From: Cyprinodon diabolis
Taxonomy: Eukaryota > Chordata > Actinopteri > Cyprinodontiformes > Cyprinodontidae
Assembly: GCA_030533445.1 (NCBI GenBank)
Contig: CM060064.1
Location: 47,503,787-47,567,786, forward strand
Length of the DNA: 64,000 nucleotides
Reading direction: 5' to 3'
Shown here piece by piece: positions 36,551 through 64,000 of the stretch (position 1 is the first letter of the stretch; every line of letters starts with the position of its first letter). Under the pieces are notes generated by a model. It ran no database searches and was not told the origin of the DNA. It was given only the letters and a program-made list of their open reading frames with translations. The translations under genes were made by a program, and so were the position numbers.

Positions 36551-39500
36551 GGCATAATCACTACATAGTGCCCTATATAGTGCTTAGATATGCACTATAT
36601 AGTACCCTACATAGTGATTAGACATGCACTATATAGTGCCCTACATAGTGGTTAGATATGCACTACATAGTACCGTACATAGTGATTAGACATGCACTAT
36701 ATAGTGCCCTATATAGTGGTTAGATATGCACTATATAGTGCCCTACATAGTGGTTAGATATGCACTATATAGTGTCCTATATAGTGGTTAGATATGCACT
36801 ATATAGTGCCCTACATAGTGGTTAGACATCCACTATATAGTGCCCTACATAGTGGTTAGATATGCACTATATAGTGCCCTACATAGTGGTTAGATATGGA
36901 CTATATAGTGCCCTATATATTGGTTAGATATAGACTATATAGTGCCCTACATAGCGGTTAGATATGGACTATATAGTGCCCTATATAGTGGTTAGATATG
37001 CACTATATAGTGCCCTACATATTGATTAGATATGCACTATATAGTACCCTACATAGTGATTAGACATGCACTATATAGTGCCCTATATAGTGGTTAGATA
37101 TGCACTATATAGTGCCTTACATGGTGGTTAGAAATGCACTATACAGTACCTACATAGTGATTAGACATGCACTATATAGTGCCATATATAGTGATTAGAT
37201 ATGCACTATATAGTGATTAGATATGCACTATATAGTGCCTACATAGTGATTAGATATGGACTATATAGTGCCCTACAGAGTGGTTAGATATGGACTTATA
37301 TAGTGCCCTACATAGGGATTAGATATGCACTATATAGTGCCCTACATAGTGATTAGATATGCACTATATAGTGCCCTATATAGTGGTTAGATATACACTA
37401 TATAATTCCCTACATAGTGGTTAGATATGCACTATATAGTGCCCTATATAGTGGTTAGATATGCACTATATAGTGCCCTACATAGTGGTTAGATATGGAC
37501 TATATAGTGCCCTACATAGTGGTTAGATATAGACTATATAGTGCCCTACATAGTGGTTAGATATGGACTATATAGTGCCCTATATAGTGGTTAGATATGG
37601 ACTATATAGTGTCCTACATAGTGATTCGATATGGACTATATAGTGCCCTACATAGTGGTTAGATATACACTATACAGTGCCCTACATAGTGGTTAGATAT
37701 GAACTATATAGTGCACTACATAGTGGTTAGATATGGACTATATAGTGCCCTATATAGTGGTTAGATATAGACTATATAGTGCCCTACATAGTGGTTAGAT
37801 ATGGACTATATAGTGCCCTACATAGTGGTTAGATATGCACTATATAGTGCCCTACATAGCGGTTAGATATGGACTATATAGTGCCCTATATAGTGGTTAG
37901 ATATACACTATATAGTGCCCTACATAGTGGTTAGATATGGACTATATAGTGTCCTACATAGTGATTAGATATGGACTATATAGTGCTCTACATAGTGGTT
38001 AGATATGGACTATATAGTGCCCTACATAGTGGTTAGATATGGACTAAATAGTGCCCTATATAGTGGTTAGATATAGACTATATAGTGCCCTACATAGTGG
38101 TTAGATATGCACTATATAGTGCCCTACATAGCGGTTAGATATGCACTATATAGTGCCCTACATAGCGGTTAGATATACACTATATAGTGCCCTATATAGT
38201 GGTTAGATATACACTATGTAGTGCCCTGCATAGTGGTTAGATATGCACTATATAGTGTCCTACATAGTGATTAGATATGGACTATATAGTGTCCTACATA
38301 GTGATTAGATATGGACTATATAGTGCTCTACACAGTGGTTAGATATGGACTATATAGTGCCCTACATAGTGGTTAGACAAGCACCATATAGTGCCCTACA
38401 TAGTGATTAGATATGGACTATATAGTGCCCTACATAGCGGTTAGATATGGACTATATAGTGCCCTACATAGCGGTTAGATATGGACTATATAGTGCCCTA
38501 TATAGTGGTTAGATATACACTATATAGTGCCCTACATATTGATTAGATATGCACTATATAGTACCCTACATAGTGATTAGACATGCACTATATAGTGCCC
38601 TATATAGTGGTTAGATATGCACTATATAGTGCCCTACATAGTGGTTAGATATGGACTATATAGTGCCCTACATAGTGGTTAGATATAGACTATATAGTGC
38701 CCTACATAGTGGTTAGATATGGACTATATAGTGCCCTATATAGTGGTTAGATATGGACTATATAGTGTCCTACATAGTGATTCGATATGGACTATATAGT
38801 GCCCTACATAGTGGTTAGATATACACTATACAGTGCCCTACATAGTGGTTAGATATGAACTATATAGTGCACTACATAGTGGTTAGATATGGACTATATA
38901 GTGCCCTATATAGTGGTTAGATATAGACTATATAGTGCCCTACATAGTGGTTAGATATGGACTATATAGTGCCCTACATAGTGGTTAGATATGCACTATA
39001 TAGTGCCCTACATAGCGGTTAGATATGGACTATATAGTGCCCTATATAGTGGTTAGATATACACTATATAGTGCCCTACATAGTGGTTAGATATGGACTA
39101 TATAGTGTCCTACATAGTGATTAGATATGGACTATATAGTGCTCTACATAGTGATTAGATATGGACTATATAGTGCTCTACATAGTGGTTAGATATGGAC
39201 TATATAGTGCCCTACATAGTGGTTAGATATGGACTAAATAGTGCCCTATATAGTGGTTAGATATAGACTATATAGTGCCCTACATAGTGGTTAGATATGC
39301 ACTATATAGTGCCCTACATAGCGGTTAGATATGCACTATATAGTGCCCTACATAGCGGTTAGATATACACTATATAGTGCCCTATATAGTGGTTAGATAT
39401 ACACTATGTAGTGCCCTGCATAGTGGTTAGATATGCACTATATAGTGTCCTACATAGTGATTAGATATGGACTATATAGTGTCCTACATAGTGATTAGAT

Positions 39501-42408
39501 ATGGACTATATAGTGCTCTACACAGTGGTTAGATATGGACTATATAGTGCCCTACATAGTGGTTAGACAAGCACCATATAGTGCCCTACATAGTGATTAG
39601 ATATGGACTATATAGTGCCCTACATAGCGGTTAGATATGGACTATATAGTGCCCTACATAGCGGTTAGATATGGACTATATAGTGCCCTATATAGTGGTT
39701 AGATATACACTATATAGTGCCCTACATAGTGGTTAGATATGCACTATATAGTGTCCTACATAGTGATTAGATATGGACTATATAGTGTCCTACATAGTGA
39801 TTAGATATGGACTATATAGTGCTCTACATAGTGGTTAGATATGGACTATATAGTGCCCTACATAGTGGTTAGACATGCACTATATAGTGCCCTACATAGT
39901 GATTAGATATGGACTATATAGTGCCCTACATAGTGGTTAGATATGGACTATATAGTGCCCTACATAGTGGTTAGACATGCACTATATAGTGCCCTACATA
40001 TTGGTTACATATGCACTATATAGTGCCCTATATAGTGCCCTACATATTGGTTACATATGCACTATATAGTGCCCTATATAGTGGTTAGATATACACTATA
40101 TAGTGCCCTACATAGTGGTTAGATATGCACTATATAGTGCCCTACATAGTGGTTAGATATAGACTATATAGTGCCCTATATAGTGGTTAGATATAGACTA
40201 TATAGTGCCCTACATAGTGGTTAGATATAGACTATATAGTGCCCTACATAGTGGTTAGATATGGACTATATAGTGCCCTACATAGTGGTTAGATATGGAC
40301 TATATAGTGTCCTACATAGTGATTAGATATGGACTATATAGTGCCCTACATAGTGGTTAGATATGGACTATATAGTGCTCTACATAGTGGTTAGATATGG
40401 ACTATATATTACCCTACATAGTGATTAGACATGCACTATATAGTGCCCTATATAGTGGTTAGATATGCACTATATAGTACCGTACATAGTGATTACACAT
40501 GCACTATATAGTGCCCTATATAGTGGTTAGATATGCACTATATAGTGCCCTACATAGTGGTTAGATATGCACTATATAGTATCCTATATAGTGGTTAGAT
40601 ATGCACTATATAGTGCCCTACATAGTGGTTGGATATGCACAATATAGTACCTTACATAGTGGTTAGACATCCACTATATAGTGCCCTACATAGTGGTTAA
40701 ATATGCACTATATAGTGCCCTACATAGTGGTTAGATATGGACTATATAGTGCCCTATATAGTGGTTAGATAGACTATATAGTGCCCTACATAGCGCTTAG
40801 ATATGGACTATATAGTGCCCTATATAGTGGTTAGATATGCACTATATAGTGCCCTACATATTGATTAGATATGCACTATATAGTACCCTACATAGTGATT
40901 AGACATGCACTATATAGTGCCCTATATAGTGGTTAGATATGCACTATATAGTGCCTTACATAGTGGTTAGAAATGCACTATATAGTACCTACATAGTGAT
41001 TAGACATGCACTATATAGTGCCCTATATAGTGATTAGATATGCACTATATAGTGATTAGATATGCACTATATATTGCCTACATAGTGATTAGATATGGAC
41101 TATATAGTGCCCTACAGAGTGGTTAGATATGGACTTATATAGTGCCCTACATAGTGATTAGATATGCACTATATAGTGCCCTACATAGTGATTAGATATG
41201 CACTATATAGTGCCCTATATAGTGGTTAGATATACACTATATAATGCCCTACATAGTGGTTAGATATGCACTATATAGTGCCCTACATAGTGGTTAGATA
41301 TTGACTATATAGTGCCCTACATAGTGGTTAGATATGCACTATATAGTGCCCTACATAGCGGTTAGATATGGACTATATAGTGCCCTATATAGTGGTTAGA
41401 TATACACTATATAGTGCCCTACATAGTGGTTAGATATGGGCTATATAGTGTCCTACATAGTGATTAGATATGGACTATATAGTGCTCTACATAGTGGTTA
41501 TATATATACTATATAGTGCTCTACATAGTGGTTAGATATGGACTATATAGTGCCCTACATAGTGGTTAGATATGGACTAAATAGTGCCCTATATAGTGGT
41601 TAGATATAGACTATATAGTGCCCTACATAGTGGTTAGATATGCACTATATAGTGCCCTACATAGTCGTTAGATATGGACTATATAGTGCCCTATATAGTG
41701 GTTAGATATAGACTTTATAGTGCCCTACATAGCGGTTAGATATGGACTATATAGTGCCCTATATAGTGGTTAGATATGCACTATATAGTGCCCTACATAT
41801 TGATTAGATATGCACTATATACTACCCTACATAGTGATTAGACATGCACTATATAGTGCCCTATATAGTGGTTAGATATGCACTATATAGTGCCTTACAT
41901 AGTGGTTAGAAATGCACTATATAGTACCTACATAGTGATTAGACATGCACTATATAGTGCCCTATATAGTGATTAGATATGCACTATATAGTGATTAGAT
42001 ATGCACTATATAGTGCCTACATAGTGATTAGATATGGACTATATAGTGCCCTACAGAGTGGTTAGATATGGACTTATACAGTGCCCTACATAGTGATTAG
42101 ATATGCACTATATAGTGCCCTACATAGTGATTAGATATGCACTATATAGTGCCCTACATAGTGATTAGATATGCACTATATAGTGCCCTATATAGTGGTT
42201 AGATATGCACTATATAGTGTCCTACATAGTGATTAGATATGGACTATATAGTGTCCTACATAGTGATTAGATATGGACTATATAGTGCTCTACATAGTGG
42301 TTAGATATGGACTATATAGTGCCCTACATAGTGGTTAGACATGCACTATATAGTGTCCTACATAGTGGTTACATATGCACTATATAGTGCCCTATTTAGT
42401 GGTTAGGG
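36551..42408. repeat. 34-bp satellite array, about 170 monomers, with higher-order structure
   Basis: The monomer is GGTTAGATATGCACTATATA plus GTGCCCTACATAGT. Common variants are GGACTATATAGT for GCACTATATAGT, CTATATAGTG for CTACATAGTG, and GATTAGAC for GGTTAGAT. CACTATATAGTG within the unit is a perfect 12-bp palindrome. Rare variants recur at fixed offsets: ATACACTATACAGTG at 37663 and 38819 (1,156 bp = 34 monomers), TTAGACAAGCACC at 38373 and 39563 (1,190 bp = 35 monomers). No coding capacity. It lies between tg and the semaphorin gene. Confidence 0.97.
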
Positions 42409-42409
42409 T

Positions 42410-43600
42410 GGACATGCGGACACAGCCAGAGGCTTTGCTCAGAAGGTCCAGTGGAGACTGGACATCCAACTCAGAAGTAGAGCCTTCTGAATAAATATGT
42501 ATTGTATTTAACGGGTTGTTTGGCGCCAACTTCACATCAACGGCTGCTGCAGGTTTTTTAAAGATGTAAGGGTACCCACACTGGCCAAAATGATTCACTA
42601 GCCTCATCAGGAACAGACAAACATGCCTTGAGTAAAAATTTGGCAAGAGGTTCTTCAACTTTATACCAGTGAGTTTACTTGTGTGATTTATTCTCATTGG
42701 AAACAACATTTAGAATCTTTAACCTTTTATTTATCTTTGAGGGTCACAGTAAAGAATCACGCACCGTGTACAGTTTTATTTTGTGCCACAAGGGGGCGAC
42801 ACAGTCAAACCATAACTACTTCTGACTCAAACAGTTTCACAGTAATATTGGATATTATTATCATGTCATTATAAATTACTGAGGTTCTGGATCTTATTAT
42901 TACTTTCATGTTTTTTTCATGTTTATTTTCAGGTAAAAATAAAATAAAAATACAAACAGCTGAAACCGCCCAGCTGATAAAATGTACCTAACACGCATTA
43001 GAATGTTTACACATGATATATTATGTCTGAAACCAAATTAAGAGTTATAAAAATAAATAATCATTAAAATAATCCCTGAGAAACGTACTGTGCAGGAAAC
43101 ATGCCAAGTTTGTGTTGAAACTTGATAAAAACAAACATGAATCTGAGAAAAATGCTCACATCTTGAAAAATAAAACATCTTTCAAGGTTTTTAAAAGCTT
43201 AACAACTGAATCCTCTTTTATCAGTGACCAGAAATGAATAACACACTAAAATGAAATAAGTGCTACCGTTTTCCTAACATTGAAGATGATTTGCTCCTCA
43301 TCATCAGTCCTAAGTCAAAGCAGCAGGATGTCTAACAGAAAAAAAAAGAAATTTGTTCATGCAATAAGCAAAGGATAAAAATCCATCAATCTTTTCCCAT
43401 TTCGTCCAACAGAGTCGCAGTGGGGGCCGCTGTCTGTCTTTGGCAGTCTATGGGCAAGAGGCGATGGACAGCATGGAGAGATTGATATTATGTCACAGGG
43501 CAACAGAGACACATACAACCACATGTGTCTGTGGGGGGGGGGTTTAGTCCGGCCAGAACTTTCTTCTTGGCTCTAACTTTCTTATACCTCTTCCAAAAGA
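42410..43600. other. Intergenic sequence with small repeat pieces
   Basis: AT-rich sequence after the satellite. The 43390-43510 stretch (TTCGTCCAACAGAGTCGCAG, GATGGACAGCATGGAGAGAT) looks like an interspersed repeat, but there is no second copy in this window to test it. No exon seen. Confidence 0.4.
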
Positions 43601-43609
43601 GGTGCATTG

Positions 43610-43840
43610 CATTGCTATAGGCTTAAACTGCTGGAGGACATAGGGTTCCTCTCCACTGTCGCTACAAGCATGCTTAGTGTGAGGGATTGCTGAAGAGTCA
43701 ATGATGCAATCAGCTGGTTTTCCTTAGACACAAAACTTTGAACCGATCTGACAGTCTGATCTAGTTGAATTGTCTCTATAAAGTGACTTGAGATGACGTG
43801 TTATGAATTGGAGATCTAAAAAAATTGAATTGTGTTGAAC
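43610..43840 (-). repeat. Interspersed repeat (family A), reverse fragment
   Basis: GCTATAGGCTTAAACTGCTG, GTCGCTACAAGCATGCTTAG and AATCAGCTGGTTTTCC are the reverse complement of family A, with the middle portion missing. Confidence 0.8.
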
Positions 43841-43849
43841 TGAGTTTTT

Positions 43850-43985
43850 GGACAGTGGGACAGAGCTGGAGCACCTGGAGAGAAGCCGTATATTCCTGGG
43901 TAGAACATGCTAAACGCCATGCAGAAAGACCAGGAATTGAACCCAGAACTTCTTGCTGCAAATCAACAGTTCTATAAACTGCATC
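43850..43985 (-). repeat. SINE-like fragment, minus strand
   Basis: Read on the minus strand it has GGGTTCAATTCCTGGTCTTT (B-box-like), then GCATGGCGTTTAGCATGTTC and GGAATATACGGCTTCTCTCC. This is the usual order in a common class of fish tRNA-type SINEs. The A box is not clear. Confidence 0.55.
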
Positions 43986-43989
43986 AGCT

Positions 43990-44920
43990 GAGGAAAAAAC
44001 TGTTGCTTTTTTTTTAACTTATCACTGTAGGTGAATGAAAAGTAGTTCTTCGCTTTTTTCTAATTTCCCTTCTTAATTAAACGTAAAAAAAATTGACATT
44101 AAGCTTATAAATGAACATTTTAATAATATTTTCACCTCTCTTAATGATAATTTTCAGGTCTGAGCATTTTTGCTGTCTTCTAAAAACAACTTGGAATGAG
44201 GTTCTGGTTCTGCTTTAGCTTCGTACAGAGCAAATAGTAAAGAGATTGCTCCGCAGTGGGGAATGTTTCCTCTGCGTTAAGTCGGGTCCTCAGGGACCCG
44301 CCTGGGGTTAAGGGTCCTGCTTAGGGACCCAGAGTTGCAGTCTGGGTTTGGAACCAGCGGCTTCTCCAGCACACAATCACCCAGCTCTCTAACTAGAACC
44401 TCCCCTCCCCCAAACATTCAACCAAAGGTGAGAAACAAACTTGTTAGATGAGCTTCAGTTAAAAACAATAAAGAAAACAATGACTGAAAAAGGGTCCGCC
44501 GCCTTTCAAAAGGTTAAAACAACATTAAGGGAAATTTGTAAGAAATTCTGCAGATGAAGAGGACTGGGAAAAAAGTTCTGTTTCCCATCCTAACTTTGGG
44601 CTTCATGAGGATGAAGCAGGGAAATAAAAAAGGTTCCTCCAAGGTTGCAGTGTCAGAAGCGTCCATTCCTTCCTCTATTTCAATTAAAGTCTTCAAATTG
44701 ATTTCAGTTAAAATAATTTGATTAAATCTGAAAGTTGATGAATCTTCAGAATGAAATTGAAATAACTGATGTTGTTGTTTTAAGGCGATGTCGAGTCATT
44801 GGATGCAGGCTTGGAAACAGGTCAGATTCTACATAAACCACAGAAAGCGGGATGGGACCCAGAGCAGGAGGTCCAGGTTGGCTGAGATTCATGGGACTGT
44901 AGGCATCTCTGACTCCAACA
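43990..44920. other. Presumed 3' flank/UTR of the semaphorin gene
   Basis: Sequence 3' of the semaphorin stop. It includes a local palindromic stretch (GGGTCCTCAGGGACCCGCCT, then AAGGGTCCTGCTTAGGGACCC, 44284-44332). No clear polyadenylation signal was identified, so the 3' end of the transcript is not placed. Confidence 0.4.
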
Positions 44921-44923
44921 TGG

Positions 44924-59917
<14,994 letters not shown>

Positions 59918-60719
59918 CTGAGAAAATAAAAACCATCATTTATAAATAATATTAATATTCTGAAACTAAGGAACTTAAAGACAAACTTTAGATCCTAACT
60001 TTAATCACATGCTGGGGGGGGGTTACCAATAGGCAACACAAGGCAGCTGCCTAGGGCCCCAAGGCCCCATAAAACTCTGTTTCCATGTATGGTTAATACA
60101 ACTATTCCTTATGAGCACATTAATTATGTTTTTGATAAAAATCCTTTGGCTAAAATTCCATCAGAACGCTGATCATATTAAGTGTGTCTCAGCCCCCCCC
60201 CCCCCTTCAGTGTCCACCATATTGGATCAGTCCATTTGCTGCACATGTTCAGAAAGGTCCAAACATATGGGAGTAATATTTATGGTTATTTAGCGTGTTT
60301 TCATAGAAAAATAAGGAGTTTATTTTTTATCTAATTCTTTTTTTCACTGTGTCATTCATTCATTTATTAAAGTCCTGCTCTGTTGAATAAACATTTAGTT
60401 TTCAAATTAAATATTTAGTTTGTTGAATAAATATTTAGCTTCAAACTAAACATTCATTTAACAAACTAAATACTTAGCTAGTCCTGGTACTAGCTAAATA
60501 TTTAGCGAAAAAGCTGAGGTGAACTACCAAAATTAAAGCCTGGAAATCTGTACAACTCCTACGGCATCTTCGTCACACTGACAGAAAATCACAAGTTAGT
60601 TTATGAAAAAAAACGTAATTAATTCCAGAATGGACGGCCCTCTTTAAAATAGTTTTAATAGACATTATAAATTTGTTTTAGGAAATGGGCAAATGTTTAA
60701 TGCTACGTTAACCTGTGCA

Positions 60720-61085
60720 CATGAGTCATCGCTGTGTTGCTTTGGCCGATATCCGATATGCCGATATTTTAAAACTCATGTAGCCGATAACCGATATCGA
60801 AACCGATATTAAAGCTGGACAAAAATAAGCAGTCATTGAAAATAGCAGTTTTGTTATCCATTTCTGACACTTTGAAAAATAATATACTCAAATATATTTT
60901 CATATGCTGATATCAAATTGATTTTTAAAAACGCGGTATCAATCTATTTTACTTTCAAAATCTCGTGAAATTTCATCGTTCTGTTACAAACTCTCGTGAT
61001 ATTTTGCCAATTCTTGTGAGATTTTGTTAGTAAAATAGATCGATACCGCGTCAATATATCAACATATAAAAATATGGGATATTGA
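60720..61085. repeat. Interspersed repeat with CCGATATCGG-type motifs and internal hairpin, copy 1
   Basis: GCCGATATCCGATATGCCGA starts it. GCGGTATCAATCTATTTTAC near 60933 is complementary to GTAAAATAGATCGATACCGC near 61031, so the stretch can fold. The same family is at 63610-64000. Confidence 0.7.
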
Positions 61086-61715
61086 TAATAATAATAAAAT
61101 AAATTTTATTAAAATGCCTTTCAAAACCACCCACTGTACAACAAAAAATATCCAACAATAGGCAATATTAAAACAGCACAGGCCCCTTGGTGCAGGTCTG
61201 CAATCTGGAACAGATGCAACAGGAGATCAGTAGCAGAAGCTGCAGCTGAAGCTGTCAGACGGAACTAAAACATGAATAAATGAACAAAAACAAACAATAA
61301 TCTGGTTCATCTGTCAGCTGACCGACCCAGAAGCAGCTTCCTGTTTGTGGCGCCGCGGAGCCTCTGATGTTCGTCTTGGAGAGGATGTGGTTCGAAGCTA
61401 AAGAGACGCTTCGCTTTTTCTGGGAGCCTTAAAATAATCTACTTTATCAGAACTGAATGTTACCTGAGAGGAGATGAAATGTCTCTGAGCTGAACTCAGT
61501 TACCAGATGTGAGCCCTGGCCAAGATGGCGGCAGCACACTCAAATGACATCAAACAGAAATATTAAAAACATTGCTTTTTAAAAGCTGAAACAGCAATTA
61601 TTTCAGCATCGCTTCAAAGTCGCTCTCAGGTGAAGATCAAACTCAAGGTGATTCCAAGTATTGGGAAGCAGAGAGTTTTTAGCTCTGAGAACAACAAACA
61701 AAGGATGATACGGAG

Positions 61716-62103
61716 CAGGGGTCACCAACGCGGTGCCCGCGGGCACCAAGGGGCCCTCAAGGACCACATGGGGGTGCCCTCTTCGTCTTCTGAAAACAGA
61801 ACAACTCACTCAGTGGGTTAAGTTTTTTTTTTTTTATTCTGTTGCTCTTCTTTTTAATCATTTATGTATTATTTCATCATGTTAACTATTTCATCATATT
61901 TCAGTGGTTTTAAAATGACAACATTAAAAAGAAAATTAGAAATGAATAAAAGAATAAAATAAGAATAAAAATGAGTTTTTATGGATGAGATTTATTGTAG
62001 GTGAACACTGATCCCTCCGGTTCATAGGTCAGTATTGGTAGCCCTTCCTATGACTTGGTAGCCATGAAGTGGCCCTCAGCCTTAAAAAGGTTGGTGACCC
62101 CTG
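61716..62103. mobile_element. hAT-type MITE
   Basis: The ends CAGGGGTCACCAAC and GTTGGTGACCCCTG are perfect inverted repeats. The flanks ATACGGAG (61708-61715) and ATATGGAG (62104-62111) agree at seven of eight positions, the 8-bp duplication of hAT. The inside has no transposase. Confidence 0.87.
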
Positions 62104-62344
62104 ATATGGAGTATAGACGAACATCCTGTCAACGGATGCCAGCGCTGAGTTTCAGGGGAAAGAAGGATCTCACAGCGTGCCCCAGAGCGGCTGTGGCTGC
62201 AGTGTAGCTTAGCATCATCCACGTATGAATGTGACTGAATGGAGACTGAAATGCTTTAAAGTCCTCAGACTTGATAAAGTACGACGGAGTATTAGGGCTA
62301 GGCTACAGATTTTTATTATTACGAGAATGAAGTCGTCATACTTG

Positions 62345-62465
62345 TTTCAGAAAGAAAGCTTGGAGCTCCGCCCAGCAGGTGACGGCCGACCAGCTCCACC
62401 AATCAGCAATCAGAGTCCACTTTGACATTTCTCAGTTTAGGGAAGAAAGGGCTTCTTGGAAGAGA
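62345..62465 (+). repeat. Interspersed repeat (family C), copy 2
   Basis: It repeats 25000-25200 (GACGGCCGACCAGCTCCACC, GGGAAGAAAGGGCTTCTTGG) but has an extra AATCAGC and lacks about 75 middle bases. Confidence 0.75.
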
Positions 62466-62469
62466 TGTC

Positions 62470-63600
62470 ATAAAATAATAAAAAAAATTAGCCTGGCCCT
62501 GATACTCCGTCTAAATAAAGCAGGTTGAACATGGTTTATTATATATTTATATCCTTTGATTTATGTTTTACAATTAAACATGTTTCTGTATAAATTTCAT
62601 AAATGATTTCTGTTAAAATCAAGTGATCATTAAGTTAGAAATCCTAAATAATTAGACATAGATACAAACTCAATTTGTGGACTGTTTCTTGTTTACATCA
62701 GAAAGTGCTGATCTGAAAATGTTGAAGCGGTGAAAAAAATGAATTTTATTGAATCTGCACTTTAGGAAAAGTGAGAAGTGGTAGAGCGGTTCTTATTTTC
62801 CTCAAAGGCTGCAGAAACCTGACGGCCTCAGCAGGAATTAGAGCTGAGCAGCAAATGAAGGCGTCATCTGCGTAGAGGGAGAACTGGAATTTGGAGGATC
62901 CCGTCTTCTATGGAAATTGTGAATAATATTGGAACTTTGTATGTGATATTTATGAAGCCCCTTTTACTGTCACAAACAACTGTATAAAAACATTAAGATA
63001 TATAGAAAAAATAAAGAAATAGCACTAAATAATTATTAGTATTAAAAACAATAAGCGTCTTCAGACGGTGTCGATGCTCAATATCTTTCTATGTTTCTTT
63101 AATGAGACCATATTTTAAACATTTATCGACTTTATTTGCAGAAATTGGATGGAAGGAGCAGAAACATGAGGAATTTTCACAGAATGATGTTGAATTGGCT
63201 TTTTAAAAATGTCTGTGGTTAAGTAGAGATTTTTACTGGTTGTTTCCTTTTTTGTCTCAGGTTTTTTTCCTGTTTCCTCATGGTTATGGAAATGGCCGCT
63301 TTGATGGGTTTACTGACTGAGCAAATTTTCCATACAGGGACAATTAGGTTTTCTGTTCATGTCAACATCAGGACATCTGTCTGTTAAGCTACAGCACACC
63401 GACAATCGTTGATCACCAGGACCAAGCGGTAAACTGAGTTTAGCCCGCCCACAAGCTCCTGATTGGCCCTTCGTCTTTTCTTGTGTGATTGGCTGTCACC
63501 GCTGTCACTCTGAGAAGCTCACTTTATGCGCCTCTGAAGCAGGTCTGTGATTGGACGGTCACAGAGCTGCTGAAGTCCTACATGCTGCCTTAATTAGAAC
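62470..63600. other. Sequence without recognised features
   Basis: AT-rich sequence with no exon-like stretch that fits the missing semaphorin 5' exons and no clear transposon ends. Confidence 0.45.
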
Positions 63601-63609
63601 TGTTCGGTT

Positions 63610-64000
63610 TAGGGATGCACAATATAATCGGCCCCCTATCGGTATCGGCCTTAAAACTGAATATCGGACATAGGCCCCCCCACCGATATTTAGCTTTGAT
63701 CAGCTTCTGAGTTTCTAAAAAAATACTACTTCTTCCTCAAAAACGTCTTTTTTACAGACTTAAAAACTTCTAAAAACGAGGGAAAAAAATATTGGGATAT
63801 TTTAATGTATCAATATCTTCATATGCTGATATATTGCCATTTAAAAACACCATATCAATCTCTTTTACTAATGAAATATTGCTATATGTCATCGTTATGC
63901 TACGAAATCCCCCGAAAATTCACAAAATGTTGCCATATTTTTATATGTTGATATATTGACGCGGCATCGATCTATTTTACTAACAAAATCTCACAAGAAT
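63610..64000. repeat. Interspersed repeat with CCGATATCGG-type motifs, copy 2, runs off the window
   Basis: CGGCCCCCTATCGGTATCGG, CACCGATATTTAGC and the end TTGACGCGGCATCGATCTATTTTACTAAC correspond to pieces of 60720-61085. Confidence 0.7.

Overview
This is vertebrate nuclear DNA, almost certainly from a teleost fish of percomorph type. The reasons are many small exons with GT-AG introns of 70-120 bp between large repeat-filled introns, and a repeat set typical of fish (Tc1, hAT, TTAA-flanked THAP elements, LINE-2-type fragments, tRNA-type SINEs, long minisatellites). The species cannot be told from the window. There are no bacterial operons, rRNA, convincing functional tRNA genes or CRISPR arrays. 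Nearly all long open frames are low-complexity repeat translations.

Region 1 (about 1-34.2 kb, + strand) holds the 3' two-thirds of the thyroglobulin gene (tg). I could place 39 consecutive coding exons by splice sites, phase and protein similarity. Together they give one uninterrupted frame of 1,783 codons plus a TGA at 34037-34039, followed by AATAAA at 34137. The chain runs through thyroglobulin type-1 repeats, the linker, GCC2/GCC3 (type-2) repeats, a further type-1 repeat, the type-3 repeats and the cholinesterase-like (ChEL) domain, and ends in a C-terminal tail with a penultimate tyrosine. The 5' exons lie left of the window. The introns carry an 11-bp minisatellite inside a TIR element (3.7-5.6 kb), a TGGA tetranucleotide array (14.5-16.0 kb), a 30-bp minisatellite (18.1-19.2 kb), a 21-bp minisatellite (30.1-31.6 kb), an apparently intact Tc1 transposon (31.7-32.9 kb), and many MITE-like and interspersed repeats.

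Region 2 (34.2-44.9 kb) lies between the two genes. It has AT-rich unique sequence, an inverted repeat, a LINE fragment, and a 5.9-kb satellite with a 34-bp monomer (36.55-42.41 kb) that shows higher-order structure.

Region 3 (44.9-59.9 kb, - strand) holds a class 4 semaphorin gene arranged tail-to-tail with tg. Thirteen coding exons close into one frame of 764 codons plus stop: sema domain, PSI, Ig-like domain, acidic stalk, one transmembrane helix and a short cytoplasmic tail. The signal-peptide exon(s) were not found. Its introns hold a second copy of the 11-bp-minisatellite element (47.0-47.7 kb), two decayed Tc1 copies, a reverse-transcriptase pseudogene cut by two hAT-type insertions, and an inverted, truncated copy of the THAP element.

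Region 4 (59.9-64 kb) has only interspersed repeats and AT-rich sequence upstream of the last recognised semaphorin exon.

The two genes have no evident shared pathway. Thyroglobulin is a secreted thyroid prohormone, and class 4 semaphorins are membrane guidance and immune ligands. I did not find a convincing new biological system. The best leads are the mobile element that carries an internal 11-bp minisatellite, the structured 34-bp satellite, the intact Tc1 copy, and the layered transposon insertions in the semaphorin intron.
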